43,830 bases of DNA, from positions 1 to 43,830 of the forward strand of contig JASVEC010000138.1 in assembly GCA_030770535.1 (NCBI GenBank), given 5' to 3'. The DNA is from Batkoa obscura. Lineage: Eukaryota; Entomophthoromycota; Entomophthoromycetes; Entomophthorales; Batkoaceae. A program made the translations under genes and the position numbers. Shown here piece after piece: positions 1 to 11,109 of this stretch (the stretch's first letter is position 1; each line of letters opens with the position of its first letter). The notes below the pieces were generated by a model that had not been told where the DNA came from, did no database searches, and saw nothing but the letters and a program-made list of their open reading frames with translations.

Positions 1-346
1 TTGTTGAGTACTATTCCTTCAATCCTAGTTATACATGGAAGAAATTATCAAGAATGAAAATTTGATGGGTAATTTTATCAGTAATCCCATATCAGTTAAT
101 GATAGTTTCGTCCAATCATATTCGATGATTTTATATCTGCTTTTTTTTGCCAAACAAGATCAATCTAATTTATCTTGTTGTTGTTAGTTTAAGCAATTAA
201 TACATGAGGGTTTATATTTAAGCCAAGTTTTGAAAATGAAATTCAAAATTTTTAATCAATAAAATTTTCTCATTTTTTAAATAGTTTATTCGATTCAGAT
301 AGTCTAAATTTTGTTCATTTTTTATTTCAATTGATTATTATAGAAA
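1..346. other. Upstream flank of the first gene, no gene seen
   Basis: AT-rich sequence with stops in all frames. A pyrimidine-rich stretch followed by TAG at 341-343 resembles an intron acceptor just before the first usable ATG (347), so a 5' untranslated exon and intron could lie here. I could not find a coding exon that joins in frame. Confidence 0.4.
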
Positions 347-1272
347 ATGGGTCTGAACTTTCTTCCTAAATTTAATTTCAAATCTCAGTTAACTAATTTT
401 TTAAAATATCAACCTAAATCGAAGAAACTAATAAATAATTCGCCTATACTTAATATTAAAGAAGGTAACAATGTTAAGGAAATGTTAACGAATAATATAG
501 ATGATGAGCTTAATTTTTTAATTAGAGAAACAAAAAAATTATCCATCAACTCAAGTGAATCCAACACTCAACAATATAAACTAGACCTTAATAAACAAAC
601 TACAAGCGACGACCATCAATCCTTAAAAGAAGATTTAAAAAACATATAAAGCATTAGATCCCAATAAATTATTGATAGTATTTGATCTTAACGGTGTATT
701 AATGTAGGATTTTTTTATATCCTTTTACCTTATCAATTTATATAATTAACTTTATTCTCTTTAGTTATCGTAAAAAAAAGAAAGTTATTACTTTACGTCC
801 AGGATTAGAAGAATTATTAACCTATTGTCTAAAACATTATAATGTAGCTATATGGAGCTCCGTGATGCCAAAGAATATGTTAAAAATATTGAAACAAATA
901 TTGCCCAATTATCAACAAAAACTAGTTTCCATATTTACCCGAGATCAATGTACTTTAAATGGCTCTTATTATTCTAAATGTGAAACTATTAAAGATTTAA
1001 ATAAATTATGGGAAGAATTAAATCAAAGAGAAGATGGAAAGAAAGTAGTTCATAGTAGTAATACAATTATTGTAGACGATTCATTGATTAAATGTCAATT
1101 GCAACCAGATAATCAAATATTACCTGAGACTTTTGAGCTGGATGGGAAAAAGGATGAGGAATTAATTTGGTTAAAGAAATACTTGATGTTTATTAACGAA
1201 GAGTTTTTAAAAGAGAAAAAGGAATTTGACGTGAAATGTTGGTTGATTTTAAAAACCTTTTCAAGAGTTTAA
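347..1272 (+). CDS. FCP1/NIF-type HAD phosphatase-like protein, copy 1 (frame break)
   Basis: The C-terminal part is an FCP1-homology (NLI-interacting-factor-like) HAD domain. Motif I is DLNGVLI, followed by RPGLEELL, the motif II block IWSSVMP, and motif III IIVDDSLIKC. The order and spacing fit CTD-phosphatase-like proteins and resemble the uncharacterised fungal class typified by S. pombe C1271.03c. The general-acid Asp of the DxD motif is Asn (DLN), so catalysis is uncertain. An intron at 704-764 (61 bp) splits the codon after DLNGVL; the neighbouring paralogue has an intron at the same place. The first 100 residues (347-649) are Lys/Asn-rich. They stop just before the domain, which continues in the next frame (TYKALDPNKL); the break is a run of six A at 637-642. 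A second possible shift near the 3' end would give the C-terminus PFQEFKKLE (stop at 1283-1285), matching the paralogue. Either the assembly has homopolymer errors or the gene is decaying. Confidence 0.8.
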
Positions 1273-1585
1273 AAAATTAGAGTAAAATGAATAGATTTAA
1301 TTAATAAATATGAATGTTTTATAATTAATAATTAATTATTATTTAGTGTTTTTCATTTAATTTTATTTAAATATTAATATTTTTCAAATTTAAAATAAAC
1401 AAAGATTATTGGTTAATAGAAAGTTAAGTGAATTTTATATTCTATTAATTAGTTTTTCCTTGAAAACTCAAGTTCAGTTTTATAAACTATTGAATTTATA
1501 AAAACCCGTTCTTTTTATCATTCAGTTTACTATTTCCAACCTCGTTAGAAATTTAGAGTTTAAAAGAGTATACAAAAATATCATT

Positions 1586-2822
1586 ATGAAACAGTCAAAT
1601 TATAGCAACTACCACAGCCCTATTAATAACACTGATGGAAGGATAAATCAAAATTTTATTGATATGAGTGATGTTATACCAATAAACATTGATGAAAGAC
1701 ATAACTATAACAATAATAACAATAATAACAATAATAGATATAGAAAAGACAAAGAACATAAAAGGTATAGAACTAGCAGGTATATGGAAGACAGAGATTA
1801 TTATAATAATAGATATAAGGAGGAAAGAGATAGAGATAATAATAGGTATAAAGAGAGTAGAAGTCATTATTCTAATCGACATAGGGAGGATAGGAATTAC
1901 AACATTAGTAGATACAGAGAAGATAGGAATCGCAGCGTTTATAGATATAGAGAGGATAATAATAAAAGTTTAAGTGCCAATCAAAGGAGAAGAGTGAATA
2001 ATACCCAAGTTTTAAATAAAGAACAAACTTCTGATGATAAAAAACAAGGTAAAATAAGAATAAAAATGATAACATTCATAAAATAATAAGTTCAAAATAG
2101 GTTTTCAAGTGAATGTAAATGAAAGAGATGGAGATTATTGGAAATTAAAAGAAGAGTTAACAACTTACAAATCAGTAGATAGAAACAAGCTAGTAGTGGT
2201 ATTTGATTTAAATGGTGTTTTAATGTAAATTTTTTATTTAACTTTTATTTATTAATTAATTTAATCTATTTAGTCGACGTACATCTAAAGATAAAAGAGT
2301 TATATTACGACCATGGTTACAAGCATTATTAGATTATTGTGATCAAAATTATAATGTAATATTTTGGAGTTCAGTAATGCCTGCATCTATGCTCCAAATT
2401 TTAATTAAAATATTACCCAATTATAAACAAAAATTAGTACGAATATATACGAGAAATCATTGTACATTTATCAGGACGATATAATTCAAAATGTGATACT
2501 ATCAAAAACTTAGAAAAATTATGGGAAGATTTAAATTTTGAGTTTAATGATAAAAATTTATTTAATGACAAAAATACCATTATTGTAGATGATTCAATTA
2601 TTAAATGTAAATTGCAACCTAATAATCAAATTGTACCGGATATTTATCAAAGAGACATAGCTGGAGAACAAGATACCGAATTACATTATCTAAAACATTA
2701 TTTAAATTATGTTAATGAAGAATATCACAAGAATGTAAAGTTATTTGATGTTAAAAAAAATTATTAAACAAGTGCCATTTGCTAATTTTAAAGAGTTATG
2801 TCAAGATACTAATGATCTTTAA
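1586..2822 (+). CDS. FCP1/NIF-type HAD phosphatase-like protein with Arg/Tyr-rich N-terminus, copy 2 (frame breaks)
   Basis: Tandem paralogue of the gene about 300 bp upstream. Residues 1-155 hold a run of nine Asn and then imperfect 10-12-residue units of the type RYxEDRxxxN, an RS/RD-like low-complexity region absent from copy 1. An intron at 2049-2100 (52 bp) joins this to the linker and the HAD domain: LVVVFDLNGVLI (motif I with Asn instead of the second Asp), WSSVMP, and IIVDDSIIKC. A second intron, 2225-2273, matches the copy 1 intron in position and phase. The frame appears broken at the T run at 2467-2469 (before LSGRYNSKCDTIKNL) and again at a run of eight A (2753-2760). The literal frame then stops at 2767, while the homologous frame runs on as IIKQVPFANFKEL to a stop at 2822. 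The repeats suggest a nucleic-acid-associated or nuclear role (inference). Confidence 0.75.
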
Positions 2823-3527
2823 GTTTTCAATCTAATACTTGAGTTTGAATTTTAAATTGTTGGATTTTTACTCTAGACAGAAAATTTTATTAATATTTAT
2901 TTTACGATATATAAATAAATAATAGTTTAATTAAATATTTTATATTTTTTTTATATTTAACATATAGAGCTGTTTTTTTATTTTCATTATTTTTCCATTT
3001 TTTAAGCGCTATTTAAGTAGAAAGATTGTAGTAAAATTCTTAAACAAAAAAACACATCCCCATATCATTTTATCGTTTTTATTGTTATTACTATTAATAT
3101 TTTTCATTCTTCTTTTAAACCAATTAAATAAATTAATTTTTGGCACATTAAATTTCGGCAACTTGATTCGAATATTAAAAGGTCAATAAGGGTTAAATTT
3201 TTAAGAATTTAGCATGAATTTTTTAAAAAAATAGTAAAATAGGTGGTGTTGATAATAAATAACCAAGGAAAGTTTTAATTTGATAAACCATGATGATAGC
3301 CAATAAAATCCTTCAATTTATAGCAAATGTTGCCCAAAACGATATATCCCTTAATAAAGATTAGCTTTTTTTAATTAGAATTAGAAACTTTTACTTTACA
3401 ATTTGTTCGTTATCTATTAAGGGTTCTAGATAACATAAATCAAATAGACTATAAAAAAAATACCAAAATTAATAAAACTTAATTATCTTTAGTCCCTTAT
3501 CAATTACATATAAAAAGAATAAGAATA
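2823..3527. other. Intergenic, with one inverted-repeat element
   Basis: No gene is seen between the second NIF-like gene and the PAQR gene. The stretch holds one copy of the window's roughly 100-bp inverted-repeat element (2963-3064) and otherwise AT-rich DNA that should include the PAQR promoter. Confidence 0.6.
2963..3064 (-). mobile_element. GGGGATG inverted-repeat element (MITE-like)
   Basis: Copy in the orientation opposite to the reference (reference = starts TATGGGGATGTATTTTTGTG). It keeps the core AAGCGCTATTTAAGT and a good right end, CATCCCCATA. The left end has diverged to TATAGAGCTG. Confidence 0.8.
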
Positions 3528-4980
3528 ATGGTAAACTTCTTTAAGGTGAATTCTAACTAGTTTCTAATTACTGGAATAAAAATTAGGCAAAAAAAGGCAG
3601 CAACAATTTAAAAAGGCGTAAACAACCAGAACAAAGTACTAAAGTACATCAACCTTCTGGTAAATCCAACGACGAAGATATCAATATGGAGATCAGCACC
3701 CCAGATTTACAAGATATTACCAATATGGTCGAAGAAGTAAAACCATTATTGAAGAAAAAATTTGATCAATTATTATGTAATTTCCAAGAACTTCCAGCTT
3801 GGGCACAAGACAATATCTATATCCATACTGGTTATCGAGTACCAACTGAATCTTATAAAGGATGTTGGAAATCTTTGCTATATCTCCATAATGAAACTGG
3901 CAATGTCTATAGTCATTTATTAGGAGCTATTGCTTTTTTAATTCTTGGTTTGATTACCTCCTATTATCTTTATTCAACTGGTTCAGCTCAATGGTCTGAT
4001 TATTTTGTTATTTATGCATTTATTGCTACCGCTATTTTTTGTTTGGTTTCTTCTGCTCTCTTCCATCTTTTTTGTTGTCACTCAGAATCAGTAAGTTCTT
4101 GGATTTTTTTTAATCTTTGTAATTGTTTGATTAATGCTTTTTTAGCATTCAAAAGCGTGGAATAAGTGTGATTATATTGGAATTGTATTTTTAATTGTGT
4201 AAGTAGACAAAATATTATTAGTATTATTCATTTATTAATTTATTTCATAATTAGTGGTTCTTTTATACCAGCAGTTTATTTTGGTAAGCATCTATAAAAA
4301 ACTTATTAGTAGTAAATTAACAATTCAAAACTAGGCTTTTATTGTGAAAATGATTTAAAATTAATATATTTATCGAGTATTATTATATTGGGAATAGCTA
4401 CAGTAAGTTTATATAATTATTTATTCTAACTTGCAAGATATTGATATTATTATTAGATTTGTGTCTCAATGAGTGATAAATTAAGTGAACCAGGATATAG
4501 GTTTCATCGTCTTACTTTATTTATGGGTTTAGGTTTATCTGGTCTAATACCTTTATCCCATTCAATTGTCAGAGCTGGAGTAAGTAACATTATTAATAAT
4601 ATATATGATATACTTATTGATTTATATAGATTAGTCATAGTTTCCATTCATTATCATTAAATTGGATGACTTTAATGGGAGCCATGTATATAACTGGGGC
4701 TTTAATTTATGGATTTAGGTAATTTAACTCAATGAAATACGAAGTATAGTACTAATAATAAATTTAACAGAATTCCGGAAAGATGGTATCCAGGGAAATT
4801 TGATTTTTGGGTAAATATTGTTATTGGATTTTAGTAATTGTAAAATTGACAATTAAATTTTAGGGACATTCGCATCAAATTTGGCATCTTTTTGTAGTTG
4901 CAGCAGCAGTTTTTCACTATGTTGGTGTACTCAAAGCTTTCCATTTTCATCATTCAGGTACTTATACCTGCCAGATTTAA
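3528..4980 (+). CDS. PAQR/Izh family seven-transmembrane receptor (adiponectin-receptor-like)
   Basis: Predicted exons 3528-3530, 3587-4090, 4146-4198, 4255-4283, 4335-4402, 4457-4579, 4630-4718, 4771-4810 and 4864-4980 give 341 aa, with all eight introns (50-56 bp where checked) in phase. The start is inferred: ATG alone forms exon 1, followed at once by GT; exon 2 opens AKKGSNNLKRRK. If that is wrong, the next Met is at 3686. PAQR motifs are all present: NETGNVYSH; SSALFHLFCCHSES joined to HSKAWNKCDYIGI; and HSHQIWH before the last membrane helix. The zinc-ligand histidines (FH in the second motif, HxxxH in the third) are intact. A cytosolic N-terminus precedes seven hydrophobic segments. 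Family members (yeast Izh1-4, human ADIPOR) act in membranes in lipid/ceramide and zinc homeostasis. The predicted protein stops soon after HFHHSG, as in the family. Confidence 0.93.
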
Positions 4981-5282
4981 TCCCTTATTAACCAATTAAT
5001 ATATGATATCTTCTTATTATACCTATGAATTGTTTTAATAATTTCGTATCCCAAAATGTTTTTATTACAAAAATAATGACCTTGTATTTTTATAATTTTA
5101 AATAAATAGGAATAGAATAAACACTATTTAATATGAAATAATTATCATTGATTGGAATTATTAATGCGAGGATGAGTTTATTTAGAAAAACATAACTTTT
5201 ATATTATTATCTAAAATAAAGAATTGATATAGTGTATTAGCATACACTATAACTTCTATGTAAGTTAAATTAGCAAAGTAAA

Positions 5283-5385
5283 TATGGGGATGTATTTTTG
5301 TATTTAAGAATTTTACTAGCAATTTTTCCGCTTAAATAGCGCTTAAAAATGGAAAAAATAATGAAGTCAAAAAAACACTCCCATA
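5283..5385 (+). mobile_element. GGGGATG inverted-repeat element (MITE-like)
   Basis: Near-complete copy, TATGGGGATG to ACTCCCATA. It lies in the convergent gap between the PAQR gene (ends 4980) and the Rcf2-like gene (ends 5562), where its hairpin could affect 3'-end formation of either transcript (inference). Confidence 0.9.
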
Positions 5386-5561
5386 TATTAACACGAATAT
5401 AAAAATAACAAATTACATAAAAGCAAGTAGTTTTGAAACAATTTTAATAGTAATAAATTTACAAGGTTACTGAAGTAAAAGGTTTTACTCCAAAAAGTGG
5501 AGTAAACGTAAAGACAAGAAACGATAAATGAAGCAATTGGAAAAAATACAATTTAATAGGA

Positions 5562-6215
5562 TTAATCTGAATTACGACGTGAACTATTATGACTTGAGCC
5601 TGAAGAAATAGCAGCAACAGCACCTAAAGAAGCCAACGTAATTCCTTGGGCATACATTCTAGCTTCCACCAATTTTTGTTGAACAGTTAAATATCTAATA
5701 TAAAGTTAATAAATATTCTTAAAGCTAATTCGATAATAATAACTTACTTTTTACGATATAAATAAATACCAGCACCAGTCATACCAATAACCCAAGAAGC
5801 ACCTAAAAGGTGGTAACGATAATCAGCTACAAAATCTTGGAATTTCTGTGTAGATGTTAGTGGGGTAGTATCCACAACTTTTTCCTCATCTTGAAGGTAA
5901 TCAGGTACAAGATGAGCGTGGGACTTACGATCATATTCTATTAAAGCATGTTCACCAAAAACTACAAAACCAGCTGTTGTCACTAGAAAAATAAAAACAT
6001 AAGTTAAGTTTTGAGTCATAATCAAAATGGGACTTACTTGAGGAGATAAAGAAGGCTTTAGTTGGTAAACGCATGTATTTGGCTTTACTTGAGTATTTAC
6101 TAAATAATAAAGTCAATGTTGTTGCACCTACAAAAAAGAGGGCTCCACCCTTTATACCAGCAGTAGTAAAGATACTATTGGCATCGTCTAATTGTTTTTC
6201 GCTGATAATTTTCAT
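5562..6215 (-). CDS. RCF2: Respiratory supercomplex factor 2-like HIG1 domain protein
   Basis: Exons 6215-6038, 5982-5748 and 5694-5562 give 181 aa; introns are 55 and 53 bp. The N-terminus MKIISEKQLDDANSIF followed by a Gly-rich hydrophobic segment matches the fungal Rcf2 N-terminus. A second hydrophobic segment crosses intron 1 (AFFISSMTTAGFVVFG). The C-terminal HIG1 domain has two hydrophobic segments (HLLGASWVIGMTGAGIYLY and GITLASLGAVAAIS) around QKLVEARMYAQ. That loop fits the HIG1 signature (Q/I)x3(R/H)xRx3Q except for Glu in the third conserved place. Rcf2 sits in the mitochondrial inner membrane and helps assemble or modulate cytochrome c oxidase and the III-IV supercomplex. Length is close to yeast Rcf2 (224 aa). 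Assignment to Rcf2 rather than Rcf1 rests on the long N-terminal half. Confidence 0.88.
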
Positions 6216-9017
6216 AATAGATAATTAAAATAAGTTATTGAAATTTATTTGTTGATATATGTTAATAAGCAACTAAAAAGCAGTCCAACTTTGCTTATAT
6301 ATTGGCTAAAAAAAATTTTTTTTTAGATTATTAATAGAAAATGACACAATAAAACAATCAGTTTTATTTTGGAGATTTCTAAATTTGGTAAAATTGGGGT
6401 TTTGGAGATGAGTTTTATCGAATGTTTTGTCATTTCTAAAAAAATTAGCCAGAAAATTAGAATTTTCGATGGCGAAGTGAGACTGCGTTTTTATTCACTC
6501 TATATGTAGTAAATCTTTATTAACCAATAAATAAAGATGGATAGTTCTAGCTTGATTTTTTAAGGATGGTTGAATATATCGGAATTTTAATAACTTTTAA
6601 AAACACTAAAAAATAAAAAAATGGAATTAAAAAATAGTATTATTGCTATTATCTATCTTCAACCCTTGCTAGTAGATAATATTTTCTTTGTAATGAAATA
6701 ATATTAAGATACTAAGTTTTGTTGTTTTATCTCATTATGATCTTCTAACTATGGATAAAGTCAATTGACTTGGGTAAATGAAAAAACGATTAGTTCTTGT
6801 GAGTCATCCAAAAGGTTTGAATTTAAAGAATAAATTTACGGGTATAATAAAATAGTTATTTTAATATATTAAAGTTACTTAAATTATTGATTTTAATAGT
6901 CAGGATGTTAAAAATAGCTTGAGTTGTTTTCATTTTAAAATAATATTAAAATAGTTTATCAATTTTCCTTTAATAAAGCGCGCTGACTTTCTAGGCTAAG
7001 GATCAAAAAATAGTTTACAAAATCTCTAATTAAAGAATGATACATACCTGGTTATTATTATTGATAAATTGCTGTTACTTTTGAAATTCTATAGTCTATT
7101 TAAATTATTTACTTTATTTTAAATACTGTTATGAACTATAATAACTGAGTTTTAATTTAAGTTAATCAAATGTACATTTCTGTCTTTGATCTATTAATAA
7201 ATTAGCATACTAAAGGGGACTTTATTTGTACTTTTCTTTTCTTGAAGACTCACAATGTAGTTGAAAATAATAATAGTCATGATGTTTTGAACTGCTCTAA
7301 ACTAATATTATTTGAATGTTTTTGGTTTTTTAATGTTTTTTTATAACAATGCTCAACATTATATAATACTATTATCTCATCTAGTAACATAAATTTAAAG
7401 TTTCAAATACTTATTAAATATTATCTAAAGCTCATTGAGTAAACATCAATAAAAAATTTTAAAACTATAATTCAAATATCATGACAACTATTTCTTACTA
7501 TCAATTTTATAGTTTTACTATTCTTATGAGTATTTGCCAAACAAAATTTTAATGTAGTTTGATGAATAAACGGATGTCTATAATTAATATTTTATGTTGA
7601 TTAAGGATTTTGTATGATGTTGCTTATGGTATTAAAAGATTAGACTTGAAACACTGTGACAGTTTGAATCAGGAGTCTATAAGAATTTAAAAATAAATTA
7701 ACTTATAAATATTTATATTTTAAACAATTGTTGATATTAAAAGCAATAAATAAATCTCATAAACCGAACCCTTGGAGTAATACTTGAACTTGTTTGGATT
7801 GAAATCGGGTATGATATAGTTTCTATATGAAAAAAAGTCAAAAATAAGAATAGTAGTAAAAATAGGTCTACCCAATAACGGATATTTAGTTATTATAACT
7901 TCAATCTTACTAAAAAAAAACCACCATACTACTTTGTATTGGGCCATAGACCTCAGCCTTTAAATTAGTATCTATATTTCTATCTCGATAAGCTAAACAA
8001 TAGGACATGTTCATAACTAAATCTTTAAAAATGTAAAAAATGATAATAGCCATCGACTGATGGTGGGAGTTCCTATGACTTATATTTGTATAAGGATATT
8101 AGCCAGGCTTAAGGTTAACAAATTGAATATTTTTTAACTTTAAATAACAGAAATAGTGTATCTATTAAATTTTCTTATTTGTTATTGTTTATTAAGCTAA
8201 AATTGGTATTGGTTAAGTCTAACCCTTAGTCTTTGATTATCTAAATTATCAAAGAGTTTTATTATATGCCCATACCTGTTCAAAATTTTGAGCGTTAGGA
8301 ATTTAATCTCTTACAATGTTTGTGACTTGCTATCTACTAAGTGTAAAATTAGCCCCCTCAATGAGTATAACGTAATGGGAGAGCCAAAGTTGTGGTCAGT
8401 ATTGTTTTGACGATTTATTTTATGGCTACCTACTCCATAAATTAATTAATTCAATTTAAAAGATCAAAAATTTTAATCTTCTCTGATACAAAATAACATT
8501 TAAACTTACTATTTATTCTCATTCTAGACCAAATAAAAAGGCTCCTATTTGTCGAATCTTTATCATTTTATGGTTTCCGAAAAATATGTTGAATGATAAT
8601 TGACATCAGATTATTTGTATTCTAGTTGAAATTGATCTTTAAATCAAAGTTTAGAAGGATTATTATCATAATAAATGTAAGTGTTGAAAATTTTGAAGAT
8701 ATAGTTTAGAGACCAACTCTATTAAAGAAATGATGTAAATTTTTCTCCATGTAAAAAGATATTCCACCCGATAATCTTGATACAAAAAGTGATATGGTAC
8801 ATTTTGAAACTCTATATATCAACTTTTCGGCGGGTCACTTTTCCATTTATTTCAGAATTAGATGACTTATTTATCTGCCATATCTTAAATTATGATTCGG
8901 GATCGAGTGCTTTGAAGATTCTGTACTGATTAAGGTCATTATATAGTAGCACCAAATCGATAATATAATCAAAGCCCAGCTATGGAAGAATAATTTTAGC
9001 AAAAAATCAAAATAGGT
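6216..9017. other. Gene-free AT-rich DNA
   Basis: The first few hundred bases should hold the Rcf2-like promoter. Beyond that I see no reading frame with recognisable protein features; short frames such as 7720-7947 (-) are hydrophobic and lysine/isoleucine-rich, as expected by chance at this composition. No RNA gene is seen. Confidence 0.5.
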
Positions 9018-9121
9018 TATGGGAGTGTTTTTTTTTGACTTTACTTTTTCCATTTTTTAAGCGCTATTTGAGTGGAAAGATTATTAGCAAAATTCCTAAA
9101 CAGGGAAGTATATCCCCTATA
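9018..9121 (-). mobile_element. GGGGATG inverted-repeat element (MITE-like)
   Basis: Full-length copy from TATGGGAGTG to TATCCCCTA with the AAGCGCTATTTGAGTGG core. First of three same-orientation copies between 9.0 and 10.5 kb. Confidence 0.85.
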
Positions 9122-9440
9122 TGATTTAAATATAGTTTACAATTACTCAAACTAAGTTAAACTTAATTTTTTGTTATTTTATTGGCCATAACTAAAATGC
9201 TTTAGTATAAATAAATAAAGCTTGATATTATTCCTCATATATCAAAAATAAACTAATTTTAAAAGCTTTTGCAATGTAACCATATAAATATTATTATTAA
9301 ATAATGGCTTAATACTATTAATTTAAAACCATTGCTTTATATATTTTGCTTAATCTAATAAATTATATTAGTACTTTTAGTTATTGCTTTATTTAAATAT
9401 GTATTTTGTTTTTTATATTATAGTTTTGTTTAAATCTAGA

Positions 9441-9544
9441 TATGAGGATGTTTTTTTGGCTTCATTATTTTTTCCATCTTTTAAGCACTATTTGAGTGGA
9501 AAAACTATTAGTAAAATTCTTAAATACAAAAATACATCCCCATA
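9441..9544 (-). mobile_element. GGGGATG inverted-repeat element (MITE-like)
   Basis: Full-length 104-bp copy, TATGAGGATG to CATCCCCATA, with TA at both ends. It lies about 60 bp from the 3' end of the decayed reading frame at 9608-10378. Confidence 0.9.
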
Positions 9545-9607
9545 TGTAGTTTATTAGAACAACTAAATGTTTTGTAATAACAAAATATTCTATCGTCAAC
9601 AGAAAAG

Positions 9608-10378
9608 TCATTCATTCACGTTAATTTTCTTTTTACTTTGATCAATAGATGGAGTAACAAATTCCTTAAACAATTTCAAACATTTAAATAATTTGCTTCA
9701 ATTGTTAAAGTTCTCCATATAGCATTCTTTTATCTTTTCTTTTTTCTGTAGATTAAATTTATATACTACTGTCTGTTTTTCAAGAGATCTATCGTGCTCT
9801 GCTGCACACTTTAGATCCTCGCTTATTTTTGTTTTATAGAATATAGGATACGAGCTATTCATTGAAATACAAGGAAACGTATACTCATTTAGCTCCTGTA
9901 GATTAAGCTTTTGAAATATTTTATTATACTGAAATGGAGCAATAATATCAGTAATTGGTTGAGCCTTGGAACTATCACTGTCCTCGAGGTATAGTTTGTT
10001 TCGTTGAAGGAATACTAAATGATCACTATAGCTATTTATAATTCAACCATTTACTTTATTGGGTTTCATACATCCATTTATTAGAAGTGGGATATGTCTT
10101 TATAAAAAAAATAAGCTTATCTTGCTTTTTATAACTTATAACCTGCAATACAACCTTTCCGACATAGTCAAGGTAGCGCTCTTTGGTTTTTGATAAATGT
10201 ATCATAAAAAATAAGGCATACAGGTTTCATCATAATAATTGTCTTTTCTATGACTTAAAGCGCCTTTTGGTATATCATTTAAAGTTATACCATCAACTGT
10301 TTCTCCAAAAAAATCCATCTCACTCTGCTCTTTAATAGTGATATAATGATATTTTAAATGTTCATTAATTCAGTCATT
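9608..10378 (-). pseudogene. Decayed protein-coding gene of unknown family
   Basis: On the minus strand this 770-bp stretch reads as long protein-like segments in adjacent frames. They are about 53 residues near the 5' end (containing EMDFFGETVDGITLNDIPKG), about 46 in the middle (containing KERYLDYVGKVVLQVISYKK), and about 145 at the 3' end (containing SSKAQPITDIIAPFQYNKIF and MNSSYPIFYKTKISEDLKCA). Amino-acid composition is balanced, unlike chance frames in this AT-rich DNA, and base composition is visibly richer in G and C than the flanks. Only a handful of breaks separate the segments, so decay looks fairly recent. I recognise no family; host gene, transposon or other element cannot be told apart. 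It lies between two same-orientation copies of the GGGGATG element, and its 5' end runs into one of them. Confidence 0.55.
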
Positions 10379-10379
10379 A

Positions 10380-10478
10380 TTAGGAGTATTTTTTTTGACT
10401 TTATTATTTTTTCCATTTTTAAGCGTTATTTAAGCGGAAAATTAGTGAAATTCTTAAACACAAAAATACATCCCCATT
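10380..10478 (-). mobile_element. GGGGATG inverted-repeat element (MITE-like), worn left end
   Basis: Core and right end (CATCCCCATTA) are clear; the left terminus is reduced to TAGGAGTATT. It abuts the upstream end of the decayed reading frame and may have truncated it. Confidence 0.8.
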
Positions 10479-10710
10479 AGAATCTTTGTCTATAATGTTA
10501 CTTCTTCCTATACCCTACATTTTTTATTAAACTTAATATTAAAAATTATAAAATTCAACCTAAATTTATACTTAATTTTGAATTATTAATGGAATATTCT
10601 AAATATTAATAATATAAAGATACTTTTTTATTAGAATAATATTTAAAAAAACAATAGGCGGGACTCAACAGATATTGTTAAAAAAAATCATAAAATGAAT
10701 AATTAATCCA

Positions 10711-10815
10711 TATGAGGATGTATTTCTATGTTTAAGAATTTTGCTAATAATTTTTCCTCTCAAATAGCACTTAAAAAATGGAAAAAATAATGAAGCCAAA
10801 AAAAACACCCCCATA
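10711..10815 (+). mobile_element. GGGGATG inverted-repeat element (MITE-like)
   Basis: Full-length 105-bp copy, TATGAGGATG to CACCCCCATA. First of three plus-orientation copies within about 500 bp. Confidence 0.92.
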
Positions 10816-10853
10816 TGTAGTTTTTAATGTTTAAGGTTTATTTCTAAAAATAA

Positions 10854-10956
10854 TAATGAGGATGTATTTTTGTGTTTAAGAATTTGACTAACAATTTTTT
10901 CGCTCAAATAGTGCTCAAAAGGTGGAAAAAGTGATAAAGCCAAAAAAACATCCTTA
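10854..10956 (+). mobile_element. GGGGATG inverted-repeat element (MITE-like)
   Basis: Copy from TAATGAGGATG to CATCCTTA, 38 bp after the previous one in the same orientation. The flanks are TAATAA-rich on both sides, so the exact TA target is ambiguous. Confidence 0.88.
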
Positions 10957-11109
10957 ATAATAATCAAACAAAAATTCAATAAATATTTTTTTGAGTAAAT
11001 TTTAAAAACCAATTTATTGAATTTATCTAGTACATTTTAAAGCTATTCATAAATAATTTAAAAGATACACTAGAATACCACGACATGGTCTACTTTTAGT
11101 AAGGCTAAA

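Noticed and set aside
1595-1973. Open frames in other phases over the Arg/Tyr repeat of the second NIF-like gene
   Set aside because: Ile-rich shadow frames produced by the ATA/AGA-rich repeat; the chosen frame leads through a good intron into the HAD domain.
7720-7947. 75-codon minus-strand frame
   Set aside because: No homology pattern, no intron partner and typical AT-driven composition (Ile, Phe, Lys, Tyr).
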